In this document: piece by piece, positions 1 to 7,584 of the stretch
How positions within the stretch are numbered: the first letter of the stretch is position 1
How the letters are laid out: every line of letters starts with the position of its first letter
DNA from: Bacillota bacterium
GTDB lineage: Bacteria > Bacillota > Clostridia > TANB77 > CAG-465
Length of the DNA: 43,377 bases
Reading direction: 5' to 3'
Assembly (NCBI GenBank): GCA_023460515.1
Contig: JAEWPS010000015.1
Span: forward strand, 1-43,377
Program-made: the position numbers and the translations under genes
Notes under the pieces: model-generated
The model's input: only the letters and a program-made list of their open reading frames with translations
The model's database searches: none
What the model was told of the DNA's origin: nothing

Positions 1-2
1 AT

Positions 3-599
3 AGTAGTAAGTATGCATTATCCTCCATCACCTTTTGTAGTGATTGTGGAGACATTTATAGACGGACTTATTGGAACAACCGTGGCAAGAAGTCTACTGT
101 ATGGAGATGCGTTACTCGATTGGAAGAGGGACCGAAAGGTTGCACATCAAGGACTATCTCAGAGGAAGACCTCCATGCTGCAGTAACAGAGGCATTTAAC
201 CAGGTTCTTAGTGGTGGCGAATCGATGATTGCGATTTTACGAGAAAATATAGAATCGGTGGTCTGCGAGAGCAATGAACAGGCCATTGCCAACATTGATA
301 AGGAAATGGAAGAGAAACAGATGGAACTCATCAGTTATGCTAATTCTGGCAAAGACTATGAAACTCTTGCTGATGAAATACAGGCACTTAGCGAAAGAAA
401 GCAAGCCATCCTTACGGAGGAGGCGGAAAGCCAAGGCGAGAAAGACCGAATAACAGAGATGATGGGATTTATAGAAAACCACGCTGACCAGAGTCTTGAT
501 TACAATGAGGAGTTGGTAAGGCTCTTAGTTGAGAAAGCAACTGTATTTGAAAACCATGTGGTTGTGAGGTTTAAGTCGGGAATTGAAGTAGAAGTATAA
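3..599 (+). CDS. Large serine recombinase, C-terminal part (5' end outside window)
   Basis: The reading frame is open from the first bases of the window, so this is the 3' end of a longer gene. The visible 198 residues hold the zinc beta-ribbon typical of large serine recombinases: a CSDCG knuckle followed by YRRTYW, then a WRC and a GC.SRTI.E..L motif. After this comes a long charged helical stretch (about residues 85-160), likely the coiled-coil part of the C-terminal DNA-binding region. The N-terminal catalytic resolvase domain is not in the window. Such enzymes integrate and excise transposons, ICEs and phages at att sites, and the gene usually sits at one end of its element. The downstream genes therefore may or may not belong to the same element. 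A strong hairpin terminator follows. The family call is confident; the element type is unknown. Confidence 0.9.
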   Translation, partial: SSKYALSSITFCSDCGDIYRRTYWNNRGKKSTVWRCVTRLEEGPKGCTSRTISEEDLHAAVTEAFNQVLSGGESMIAILRENIESVVCESNEQAIANIDKEMEEKQMELISYANSGKDYETLADEIQALSERKQAILTEEAESQGEKDRITEMMGFIENHADQSLDYNEELVRLLVEKATVFENHVVVRFKSGIEVEV

Positions 600-615
600 A
601 CGAGACTTGTATACA

Positions 616-660
616 GGCCGGCAATCAGGAGATAAATTCTCTTGATTGCCGGTTTTTCCC
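616..660 (+). terminator. Rho-independent terminator of the recombinase gene
   Basis: CCGGCAATCA (618-627) pairs perfectly with TGATTGCCGG (643-652). The hairpin is followed by TTTTTCCCTTTTT. It lies 19 nt after the recombinase stop codon and separates it from the next promoter. Confidence 0.85.
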
Positions 661-668
661 TTTTTATA

Positions 669-718
669 TTGACTATATCTATGTGTGAATATATAATGTT
701 ATCAACAATGTTGTTGAT
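669..718 (+). promoter_or_regulatory. Strong sigma-A type promoter with overlapping dyad operator
   Basis: TTGACT (669-674), a 17-nt spacer and TATAAT (692-697) form a near-consensus promoter. Immediately downstream, ATCAACAA-TG-TTGTTGAT (701-718) is a perfect 8+8 inverted repeat covering the expected transcription start. A repressor dimer bound there would block initiation. The regulator is not identified. The downstream gene is the DUF1413 gene at 745. Confidence 0.7.
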
Positions 719-744
719 ATTGTTATTTATAAGGAGTTGGCAAT

Positions 745-984
745 ATGAGTGATGTTAATGAACTATTAGAAGAAGCTATTACAGAAACTGAAAAGCTGAA
801 TGAAGGCGAAGTCTTTCTTGTTAAAGATCTGTTCAAAGGATATGTGTGGAATAGGATACCGAGAAAGGACCGGCTTCTGTTGGGGACACTGTTTCTTAAT
901 TGGGTGAATAAGACAGAAGGTAATCTCAAAGCTATTGAAAAGACATCATCCAATCAACAGAGATATGAAAAATATATAAAGTAA
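745..984 (+). CDS. DUF1413 family small protein
   Basis: This is a 79-residue soluble protein with no signal peptide or membrane segment. The central stretch GEVFLVKDLFKGYVWNRIP, followed by RKDRLLLGTLFLNW and a C-terminal NQQ.YEKY, is what I recall for the DUF1413 family. DUF1413 members are small proteins of unknown function found in Firmicutes genomes, often on mobile DNA. The start ATG has the site AAGGAG 8 nt upstream. It is the first gene after a near-consensus promoter with an overlapping inverted repeat, so expression is probably repressible. No biochemical role can be assigned from the sequence. An antitoxin or small DNA-binding partner is possible, but nothing here shows it. Confidence 0.7.
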   Translation: MSDVNELLEEAITETEKLNEGEVFLVKDLFKGYVWNRIPRKDRLLLGTLFLNWVNKTEGNLKAIEKTSSNQQRYEKYIK

Positions 985-1047
985 CAGTACAAATTTTTAT
1001 GTTGGTAAGAACTATGAATTCTATAAGTGTGTTTAGGGGTGATTGAA

Positions 1048-1608
1048 TTGCTTAATTTAAGGCAATTAGTAGATGACTTTTTCTTGTATGTACAGTCTAG
1101 TAATATTGAAATATATAACGAATTTAGCCTACAGCATGAGCTGGGAATATTTCTACGAGCAAAACTACAGGGATATCGAATTCAATTTGAAAGGAACATT
1201 TCATATTTTACACAGGATAACAAAACAATAAAAAAAGAAATTGATATTGCTATATTTAATGAAGATAAATCGGAGAAATATGCCATTGAATTAAAGCACC
1301 CGCTTAACGGACAGCATCCAGAGCAGATGTATTCATTCGTGAAGGATATAAAATTCATGGAAGAACTCAAATACAGGGGATTTAATAAAACAGCTGTTGT
1401 TACCCTTGTATCGGATAGACCCTTTTACGAAGGGCGAAACAACCAAGGGATTTATAGATACTTCCGAGAAGAATATGCAATTTATGGTCAAATATTTAAA
1501 CCAACAGGACCTTTAAAAGAGAAAGAATTTATAGCCTTAAAAGGTAGATATGAGTTTTCCTGGAGATCGGTTTACGATAATAGCAAGTATTATGTGATAG
1601 AGGTTTAG
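1048..1608 (+). CDS. PD-(D/E)XK-like nuclease-fold protein, uncharacterised
   Basis: I place the start at TTG 1048 because AGGGGTGA lies about 6 nt upstream; the frame is open from GTG 1027. The product is 186 residues. The region KKEIDIAIF, some 13 residues, then YAIELKHP has the spacing of a PD-(D/E)XK core (E, then D, then E-x-K), seen in restriction-type and repair nucleases. The N-terminal half (ELGIFLRAKL...FERNISYF) looks like the helix and first strand of such a fold. The next gene, 13 nt downstream, carries a second E-x-K-type core, so the two are likely co-transcribed and may act together. Function is unknown. The nuclease call rests on motif geometry only. Confidence 0.5.
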   Translation: MLNLRQLVDDFFLYVQSSNIEIYNEFSLQHELGIFLRAKLQGYRIQFERNISYFTQDNKTIKKEIDIAIFNEDKSEKYAIELKHPLNGQHPEQMYSFVKDIKFMEELKYRGFNKTAVVTLVSDRPFYEGRNNQGIYRYFREEYAIYGQIFKPTGPLKEKEFIALKGRYEFSWRSVYDNSKYYVIEV

Positions 1609-1621
1609 GAGGAGGGTTATT

Positions 1622-2731
1622 ATGTTTCTGATAGATAAGAAAAAGAACGAAGCAATATCAATTAGCAAGAAAACATTCCAAGAATTAGAATTCAAGGAGA
1701 GAAAGCATCTTCAAGAGTGGATATGTAAGAATACAGATATTCTTGGGGAAAGGTTGCTTATTATACAAAAAGAATTTAGTGGATTTGATGATACCAAAGA
1801 AAGATTAGATCTTTTGGCAATAGATGAAAATGGAAATCTGGTTATCATTGAAAACAAGCTCGATGATAGCGGCAGAGATGTTGTGTGGCAGTCCCTGAAA
1901 TATGCATCCTACTGCTCAGGCCTCACCAAGAGTGATATAAAAGATATTTTCCAAAAATACATCGATGAACAAGGTAAAAATGAATATGCAGAGAAAGTGC
2001 TGTGTGAATTTTTAGCGGTTGAGGATTTCGGTGAAATTGAACTAAATAGTGATGACCAAAGAATCATTATGATTGCTGCAAACTTTAGAAAAGAAGTAAC
2101 TTCTACAGCTATGTGGTTATTGGATCATAATATCAAAATAAAATGTATCAGGGTCACACCATACGAGTTGAATGATCAGATTCTTCTTGATACAGAGCAA
2201 ATTATACCCATCGTTGATGCTGAGGAATATTTGATAAAGATAGCAAACAAGAAGCAAGAGGAATTAATTAGCAAAGAGAAGAATCAAACGCGTCATACAG
2301 TCAGGATTGATTTCTGGACACGCCTTCTACAAGAGATGAATGAGCAATCGGATCTATTCAAAAACATTAGTCCTTCAAAGGATAATTGGATAGGTTGTGG
2401 CAGTGGACACAGCGGCTTGGCTTATAATTTTGTTATTACTGGCAACTACGCAAGAATTGAATTATGGATTAATAGGGGTATGCAAAACGAAAACAAGGAG
2501 CTTTTTGATAAAATCCATAGCCATAAAGAAAAAATTGAAACATCATTTGGTGACCAACTTGACTGGCAAAGATTAGATGATGGAAAAGGTAGTAGAATAG
2601 CATATTGGCTTAAAGATGTTAGCGTATTTAATGAGGAAGATTGGCCACAAATGATCAATTTCCTGACTTCAAATATGGTCAAATTTGAAAAGTCAATTAA
2701 AAATATACTCCGTGATGTATTTAAGAAGTAG
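1622..2731 (+). CDS. DUF4268 protein with N-terminal NucS-like nuclease domain
   Basis: The protein has 369 residues, and the start is supported by AGGAGGAGG a few bases upstream. Residues about 50-100 contain ERLDLLAID, NLVIIENKLDDSGRDVVWQ and LKYASYCS. This gives the D...E-x-K signature of a PD-(D/E)XK nuclease domain resembling NucS/RecB-type modules. The C-terminal third (TRHTVRIDFWTRLLQEMNEQ onward, with W and RIELWI) matches the DUF4268 domain. DUF4268 proteins are common in accessory islands and are suspected of nucleic acid cleavage, but are not well characterised. The gene is the second of a tight pair with the preceding nuclease-like gene. There are no membrane segments. I am confident of the family and unsure of the role. 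Confidence 0.7.
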   Translation: MFLIDKKKNEAISISKKTFQELEFKERKHLQEWICKNTDILGERLLIIQKEFSGFDDTKERLDLLAIDENGNLVIIENKLDDSGRDVVWQSLKYASYCSGLTKSDIKDIFQKYIDEQGKNEYAEKVLCEFLAVEDFGEIELNSDDQRIIMIAANFRKEVTSTAMWLLDHNIKIKCIRVTPYELNDQILLDTEQIIPIVDAEEYLIKIANKKQEELISKEKNQTRHTVRIDFWTRLLQEMNEQSDLFKNISPSKDNWIGCGSGHSGLAYNFVITGNYARIELWINRGMQNENKELFDKIHSHKEKIETSFGDQLDWQRLDDGKGSRIAYWLKDVSVFNEEDWPQMINFLTSNMVKFEKSIKNILRDVFKK

Positions 2732-2847
2732 TTTCAAAAACAATGATATTTTGCAGATAAAAAGGACTCTGAGTTGTTAAGACAATAGGGGTTCGCAGAA
2801 ATAACAAATCCTTTTATAGAAAGTAGAGTGGAAAGTGAGGTGTGCAT

Positions 2848-3858
2848 ATGGATGACACAATTTATATAATGCCTGATGAAATTGAGGTAGTTACCAGTGG
2901 GGATTATAGTACCGATGTGGCTAAACATTTCTCTTCTATACCAGAAGTTGCGAAACCATTGCTTAGAAATGCAAAAACTGCATTGCACAAGATTGAAGGG
3001 ATGCTTTATTCTACACCTGCATTTATAAACGCAGTTAAGGCAAGCATTCCAGAGGAAACATTGCAAGCTATTTTGACAGATGAGCAGAAATCAAAAATTG
3101 CTAATGGAGCCTTAAAGCTGATGACCAAAAAAGACGGGTCATTGATGGCAAACCTTGTAAATCCAGAAACTAAAAAAATAGTGTCTACGGTTTCATTAAA
3201 GAACGTAAAGGTTACGCCTGAAATATCTCAAGCCATGACGAGTTACGCAACTCAAATGCAGATGGCACAGATAGCAGAACAGATCCAACTTGTCCAGGTT
3301 GCCGTTGAAGAAGTGCGTCAAGGGCAAGAGTATGATAGATTGGCTACAGCGTATAGTTGTCAGCAGAAATTATTGCAGGCCATGACAATTAAGAATCCTG
3401 AACTAAAAGCAATGGCTCTATTGCGGATTGCCACAGATGCAGAAGATAGCAGAAACCTTTTGATGCAAAGTCAAAATGCTAATGTGTCTTTTATAAAGAA
3501 TCAACCGGAATCATTCTGGGGAAAATTCATCTCTGGTGCAGCTCCGGAAAAAGTAAATTCAAGAATGAATGAAATTCGAGAAAGCCTATATGCTGTAAAT
3601 ATGGTTTCTTTATCGGAGGCAATTGCTTATCAGGAAATGGGAGAACCTGAGGCGGCACAGCAAAGCCTTAAATATTATGCAGAGTACATACAAAAAACAT
3701 ATCTTGGAACCAAAGGATTGGTGGAGCGATTGGATTTAATAGACCCATCACCAGAGAATTATTGGTCAAAGGCGCTACCGGATATTGAAAAGAAAATCCT
3801 GGCATTACCTTGTATTGAAGAACAAAAACTTTTAGGAGGCGAATATGATGGAGAATAG
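2848..3858 (+). CDS. Uncharacterised helical cytosolic protein
   Basis: The 336-residue protein has no signal peptide or membrane segment. I chose ATG 2848 over the in-frame GTG 2842 because GTGAGGTG sits 5 nt upstream of the ATG. The sequence is strongly helical, with a Gln-rich stretch (MQMAQIAEQIQLVQVAVEEV, around residue 135) that looks like a coiled coil. This is followed by QGQEYDRLATAYSCQQKLLQA, and the C-terminal part has TPR-like helices (EAIAYQEMGEPEAAQQSL). I do not recognise a family with certainty. Its stop overlaps the next gene by 14 nt, so translation is probably coupled to the small zinc-ribbon membrane protein, suggesting a two-protein unit at the membrane. Confidence 0.55.
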   Translation: MDDTIYIMPDEIEVVTSGDYSTDVAKHFSSIPEVAKPLLRNAKTALHKIEGMLYSTPAFINAVKASIPEETLQAILTDEQKSKIANGALKLMTKKDGSLMANLVNPETKKIVSTVSLKNVKVTPEISQAMTSYATQMQMAQIAEQIQLVQVAVEEVRQGQEYDRLATAYSCQQKLLQAMTIKNPELKAMALLRIATDAEDSRNLLMQSQNANVSFIKNQPESFWGKFISGAAPEKVNSRMNEIRESLYAVNMVSLSEAIAYQEMGEPEAAQQSLKYYAEYIQKTYLGTKGLVERLDLIDPSPENYWSKALPDIEKKILALPCIEEQKLLGGEYDGE

Positions 3859-4042
3859 GAAATGTAAGAATAAGAAATGTCAGAGATCACTTCCCGAGGG
3901 GTACAAACATAGGTATTGTGAAAATTGTAGAAATGTGCACATAAAACGAATTAAGGATACAGGGAAGGCAGCATTGGGTGTGGTAGTTTTAGTTGGAGGT
4001 ACTGCACTCACGATAGTAACAAAAGGAAAAAACAAGTCCTAA
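3845..4042 (+). CDS. Small zinc-ribbon membrane protein
   Basis: The product has 65 residues, and AGGAGG lies about 5 nt before the first of two adjacent ATGs. Residues about 4-30 form a zinc knuckle pair (C-x4-C and YCENC). About 20 hydrophobic residues (AALGVVVLVGGTALTIV) follow as one membrane segment, then a Lys-rich tail. It overlaps the 3' end of the preceding gene. At its end the codons GGA AAA AAC contain the heptamer A AAA AAC in the correct phase for -1 frameshifting. The -1 frame then stays open to a stop at 4117-4119 and would add about 28 residues. Whether the extension is ever translated, or the A-run is simply a mutation, cannot be told from the sequence. Confidence 0.55.
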   Translation: MMENRKCKNKKCQRSLPEGYKHRYCENCRNVHIKRIKDTGKAALGVVVLVGGTALTIVTKGKNKS

Positions 4043-4119
4043 AAAGTAACGATACAACATTAAGAGATGTTATTGCATTTAATGATAAATATACTAAGCT
4101 GCCATGGAAAGTTAAATAA
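4027..4119 (+). other. Candidate -1 frameshift site and -1 frame extension
   Basis: The slippery heptamer A AAA AAC (4027-4033) is in phase with the zinc-ribbon gene, two codons before its stop (4040-4042). Reading from 4033 in the -1 frame gives Q-V-L-K followed by a charged stretch ending LPWKVK before TAA at 4117-4119. A weak hairpin (AACAT/ATGTT) lies downstream. No strong pseudoknot is obvious. A missing A in a homopolymer would look the same. Confidence 0.3.
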
Positions 4120-4149
4120 CAGCGATAAAAGAAATAGTGAGGTGAAGAA

Positions 4150-5100
4150 ATGGGATTATTTGATATATTCAAAAAGAAAACCAAACAGAAAAATTTAGCA
4201 CCTACAGCACAGGAAACGCTATTAATGCAGACAGCAGCTATCCCGGAATCCGAAAAGAAATATTATCAGTCAGATTCATATTACACAGCAAAGTCGCATG
4301 AAGGAACACCTTTTGAAAATGAAGTAATATCCTTTGAACAGAGAAAGAAAACCTCTATTCCATCTAATAACGGTTTGTATGTTCCAGAAATCTTAATGCT
4401 ACACTTTTGCAAAAAATATCCTAATCCTAAGAGCGGATACCCTGGGTATTGGTGGTACAAATATGGCATTCGTGATGTAGGTTCTGTTTATGAATCACTG
4501 GTGGAGCGTGGTTTCCTTACAATTAATGATAAAACGGGTAAATACGAGCTTACAAATCTCGGTAAATCTGAACTTGAAGAGAATGCCTATGTACCATATA
4601 TGCATAGTCACAGTAAATACACTACATTTACAATATGGGAGTTAAACCAATTATTAGGCACTGGCGATAAAAGTAATTACGTGGAAATCATAGAGAAAAA
4701 ACACACCGAGATTGATAATAGAAATGAAGAGAGCAATAAAACTTTCATGAAAGAACTAAAAGTAATAGATCCAGAAGGCTATAGGAAATTGAAAAGTCAA
4801 GACAAGCAGATTAAAGCTGTTCAGGCTGCCGATGAGAAGTATGCTGAAGATAATGACATTGATTGGATTATCAACTTTTGGGAGGAAATATGGAAGGATG
4901 GTGGTCCCAAATTTGAAGGCTCTGGATGGATGTTCAGGTTGCCAGATTTGTATATCAAGGCTAAAAGATATGATGATGCCATAGCTATTGTTCAGAAAAT
5001 AAAGAAAAGCAAGGGGTCTTACTATTCAAATAAGGCTAACAGCTATATTGCCAGAATCGAAGAGCGCAAAACAAAGGAAGCTATTAAGAAAATAAAATAA
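4150..5100 (+). CDS. Uncharacterised protein with winged-helix-like middle domain
   Basis: The protein has 316 residues, and GAGGTGAAGAA precedes the ATG. The N-terminus (MGLFDIFKKKTKQ) is a basic amphipathic stretch seen in many membrane-associated hypothetical proteins. Residues about 75-150 (LMLHFCKKYPNP...GIRDVGSVYESLVERGFL, then KYELTNLGKSELEEN) look like a winged-helix module: a helix pair, a wing with G-K-Y-E-L-T and a trailing helix. The C-terminal region, after W.INFWEEIW, has two TPR-like helices (LYIKAKRYDDAIAIVQKIK) and a basic tail. I do not recognise the full-length family. It lies in the same-strand cargo run, 107 nt after the zinc-ribbon gene, and no regulatory site is evident. 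Confidence 0.55.
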   Translation: MGLFDIFKKKTKQKNLAPTAQETLLMQTAAIPESEKKYYQSDSYYTAKSHEGTPFENEVISFEQRKKTSIPSNNGLYVPEILMLHFCKKYPNPKSGYPGYWWYKYGIRDVGSVYESLVERGFLTINDKTGKYELTNLGKSELEENAYVPYMHSHSKYTTFTIWELNQLLGTGDKSNYVEIIEKKHTEIDNRNEESNKTFMKELKVIDPEGYRKLKSQDKQIKAVQAADEKYAEDNDIDWIINFWEEIWKDGGPKFEGSGWMFRLPDLYIKAKRYDDAIAIVQKIKKSKGSYYSNKANSYIARIEERKTKEAIKKIK

Positions 5101-5132
5101 TGTGTTGCAAGAGATAAAGGAGGTGGCTCGCT

Positions 5133-5809
5133 ATGATGATAAGTCCTGAATCCTATTATGAAGATAATCTGAGAGAAAAAGATGCTAAGCAAATCAGGAC
5201 CATTATTCGTGGACTTAAAAACGAAATGGGTCGTCTAAAGAATATCATGGAACACCCGGATTATGGTACTGAGTTGACTGCGTGTCCGAGTGAAGCGGTG
5301 AGACTGTCTTGCACCCGTGAATACCTTGGACGATCAAAACAGGCACTTGTCGAAGCGGGTGGCACCTATACTCCTTCGCAAGCAGAGCTTCGTGCATTGG
5401 ATTTCACAGATAACATAGATCATATTAGTAAATTTTCATTTTCTATTGGTGGATATTTCGGCGGATATAATACTTATGTAGCAAATCTTTCTGGAAATGA
5501 ACTAAGATTTGAATCACAACACTGGGAGATTTCAAAACCGATGGGAGTTTTTGATGAAGACGGAGAACTCTCTCAAGGGAAACTTTTCTTGAAGGAATCC
5601 GAAAACTTCATATGGGAGAATGGATGAGAAGTTATTCTCTGAAGCGTTTCGGTTACATGGTGTTAGACGGCACACAGTGGGAAGTTGAAATTGAATATGA
5701 CAACGGACACAGGAATGTTCGTTTTGACGGGGATAATTCTTATCCATATAACTTTAATGACTTGAAGGTTCTATTTGGTATTAAAGAAGATTCTGAGGAT
5801 GAGGAGTAA
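5133..5809 (+). pseudogene. Conserved hypothetical gene split by a frameshift
   Basis: Two overlapping frames appear to be one gene. The first (5133-5627, 164 residues, AAAGGAGG before the ATG) ends abruptly at ENG. The -1 frame is open from 5558 to the stop at 5809 and reads TFLEGIRKLHMGEWMRSYS, then RFGYMVLDGTQWEVEIEY and YPYNF..LKVLFGI. From memory these motifs are the usual C-terminus of this family (LHIGEW, GYMVLDGTQWELEIE). A single lost base between about 5558 and 5600 explains the split. I checked the overlap for an in-phase slippery heptamer and found none, so a mutation or a sequencing error is more likely than programmed frameshifting. The C-terminal part could still be made from ATG 5612. 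The function of the family is unknown. Confidence 0.7.
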
Positions 5810-5839
5810 GAGACAAAATTGAATTTGTGAGGTGATTGA

Positions 5840-6355
5840 ATGGGTAAAATATTAGGCTCTTGGAGCGGTATGCGTAAATATCTTGAACAAGAAATGCTTG
5901 CCGAATGTCTACACGGACGAGTTCGATATAACTGTACTTCGTATGTTGGAATGGATGGCTGCCATATCTTTGAAATTTACATTGACAACAAATTGGTGAA
6001 GCAATTTTCTTGGGAAACAGTTAATACCTATTTCATTGATAATGAATATAAGAAAAAAATGAATCCTATTGGCATTGGCGAATATTGGGAGGAATTTTGG
6101 TCACTAATGGATGCTGTTCCCATGCAATCACGACCGGAATATACAGATAACGAATTTTGTGATGCCCTTGAAAAATATCGAAATCAAAGTATTAAAGATA
6201 GTATAAATTCCGAAAATCCAATCGAAAGAATGTTCGCTATTTTTGATAGACGAATTGGGAAAAGAACCATTGCTTATATAAAAGAATCGTTAGAGAACCA
6301 ACCAGAATGGCTCCAGTTTTTTTATTATTTAAGATTGGATTCAGAGAATATATAA
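5840..6355 (+). CDS. SF0329-like family protein
   Basis: The product has 171 residues, and GTGAGGTGATTGA directly precedes the ATG. The N-terminal block (GSWSGMRKYLEQEM, then LHGRVRYNCTSYVGMDGCHIF, then YIDNKLVKQFSWET) resembles the SF0329 family as I remember it: a short protein beginning with a W-S helix followed by a G-R-V-x-Y strand. The C-terminal part (PIERMFAIFDRRIGKRTI, then WLQFFYYLRLDSE) also fits a conserved tail of that group. There are no membrane segments and no catalytic motif. It is the last gene of the cargo run before a gene-poor repeat region. Role unknown; the family assignment is tentative. Confidence 0.5.
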   Translation: MGKILGSWSGMRKYLEQEMLAECLHGRVRYNCTSYVGMDGCHIFEIYIDNKLVKQFSWETVNTYFIDNEYKKKMNPIGIGEYWEEFWSLMDAVPMQSRPEYTDNEFCDALEKYRNQSIKDSINSENPIERMFAIFDRRIGKRTIAYIKESLENQPEWLQFFYYLRLDSENI

Positions 6356-6382
6356 AGTTGAGACAGATTCCAATTTAACGTT

Positions 6383-6460
6383 GACAGTTCTACCAAACGG
6401 GCATATTTGTTCGACTGCATCTACCGAACAGGTAAAAAGTGTGGACTGTATCTACCGAAC
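6383..6460 (+). repeat. Phased direct repeats, array 1 (three 17-nt copies)
   Basis: Copies of GACTG(C/T)ATCTACCGAAC lie at 6413-6429 and 6444-6460, with a diverged first copy (GACAGTTCTACCAAAC) at 6383-6398. The spacing is 30 and 31 nt, close to three helical turns, and the intervening 14 nt are unlike each other. The stretch has no convincing gene. The arrangement is like iterons or recombinase/replication protein sites. The binding protein is unknown. Confidence 0.6.
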
Positions 6461-6554
6461 CGATAGGTTGAAAATGTGCTATTGTTGTAATTAAAAACAT
6501 ACGGTCGAGCCACGTTGAGACAGTGGTATTGATGTCAAGGGTAAAAGAGTGAGT

Positions 6555-6590
6555 GTGCTAAAAACCCTTATATATCAAGGTTTTCAGCAC
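6555..6590. repeat. 36-nt imperfect palindrome
   Basis: GTGCTAAAAACC (6555-6566) pairs with GGTTTTCAGCAC (6579-6590) with one mismatch, and the centre (CTTATATATCAAG) is itself nearly palindromic. No T-run follows, so it is not a typical terminator. It lies between two direct-repeat arrays and may be a binding or crossover site. Confidence 0.55.
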
Positions 6591-6673
6591 ATATGGGTGA
6601 AAAACCCATTGAACGAAAATGAGGTTTTTTTGCTTCGCGGGAACAAGTCCATAAGAGCGGTTTTTGATAGTCA

Positions 6674-6794
6674 AGTGGTCAGGTTAGATGTCAGTGCCCC
6701 GCGAGTGGTCGGGTTAGATGTCAGCGTTCGTGAGTGGTCAGGTTGGATGTTTTTTCGGCTTTTGGCGAGGTTGTGAGAGCAGGTTGGATGTTTT
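6674..6794 (+). repeat. Phased direct repeats, array 2 (AGTGGTC-type)
   Basis: AGTGGTCAGGTTAGATGTCAG at 6674-6694 recurs at 6704-6724 with one change. It recurs in shortened form at 6733-6753 (AGTGGTCAGGTTGGATGTTTT) and more diverged at about 6774-6794 (GCAGGTTGGATGTTTT). The spacing is 30, 29 and about 41 nt. With array 1 and the palindrome it fills most of the 477 nt between genes at 6356 and 6832. Confidence 0.65.
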
Positions 6795-6832
6795 GAATTC
6801 TTATATCAATATTTTAGAAACGGAGTTTAGTT

Positions 6833-7537
6833 ATGGAAAAAAACACAGGGTTAATTAAGTCAAAAGGGTTAATTAAGTCAAAGGTAAAATCATCAATGAT
6901 ACAGCTTGTTATAGCTGTTTGCGGTGTATTTGTTGCCGTCTTTGGTTTGTCGATGTTTAATCAACATTTACTGATGTCATTCCCTTTGCCGTTGCGTATG
7001 GTTCTTATGATTTTCACGCAATGGTTGCTTTTCCTCGTTCCAGCGATATTAATGATTGTGAACAAAGAAAAGCTCAGCAGTATCGGCTTCAAAAAAGAAA
7101 AGATTCTGTCGCAAATAGGCATCGGCGTATTACTTGCTTTAGTTATGTCGTTAGTTTTGACTGTTCTCCCCATTATGCTTGGCTTTAAAGATATGGTTGG
7201 AAACACAACTTACACGCAGACATATCAATTCGTTTATCAATTTATCTATGCAATATTGGGAGTTGCTCTTGCTGAAGAATTGGTCTTTCGCGGTTACATA
7301 TTCCACAAATTATTGGCAATAAAAAACTCTAAGTGGTTTGCTATTACTATATCATCTTTACTGTTTGGGTTGTTTCATATATTCAACGGAAATATCATTC
7401 AGATTTTTATGACGGCATTCATTGGATTTCTATATTGTATATTTAGAGAGAAAATCAAAGGTTGTACCCTGCTTTCGTTGATCATCGCTCATGGCGTGTA
7501 CGATGCCATGATTGTATTATGGGTTTCTATACTATAA
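6833..7537 (+). CDS. CPBP family intramembrane glutamic endopeptidase
   Basis: This 234-residue polytopic membrane protein has the three CPBP (CAAX protease and bacteriocin-processing, ABI) motifs: AEELVFRG (the E-E pair at residues 148-149 and the R), FGLFHIFNG (His about 182), and a last helix with AHGVYD. These residues form the active site of the Rce1-type glutamate protease in the membrane. GGAG lies 8 nt before the ATG. The N-terminus has a small tandem duplication (GLIKSK-GLIKSK) mirrored by a 17-nt DNA repeat. Bacterial members process peptides, give bacteriocin immunity or act in defence. The substrate here is unknown. A second, truncated CPBP gene lies at 9825. Confidence 0.85.
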   Translation: MEKNTGLIKSKGLIKSKVKSSMIQLVIAVCGVFVAVFGLSMFNQHLLMSFPLPLRMVLMIFTQWLLFLVPAILMIVNKEKLSSIGFKKEKILSQIGIGVLLALVMSLVLTVLPIMLGFKDMVGNTTYTQTYQFVYQFIYAILGVALAEELVFRGYIFHKLLAIKNSKWFAITISSLLFGLFHIFNGNIIQIFMTAFIGFLYCIFREKIKGCTLLSLIIAHGVYDAMIVLWVSIL

Positions 7538-7584
7538 CATGATTATTAATTGCTAAATAAACTACGAATTTAAGGAGATTAAAA

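Noticed and set aside
5558..5627. Programmed frameshifting in the split cargo gene
   Set aside because: GGGAAAC and similar runs are present, but none is in the phase needed for an X XXY YYZ slip. Mutation is the simpler explanation.
6383..6460. CRISPR-like look of the repeat array
   Set aside because: There are only three diverged 17-nt copies with 14-nt spacers and no cas genes. The dimensions are wrong for CRISPR.
6549..6776. A 75-codon frame through the palindrome and array 2
   Set aside because: It is made mostly of the repeats themselves and has no ribosome binding site or recognisable protein pattern.
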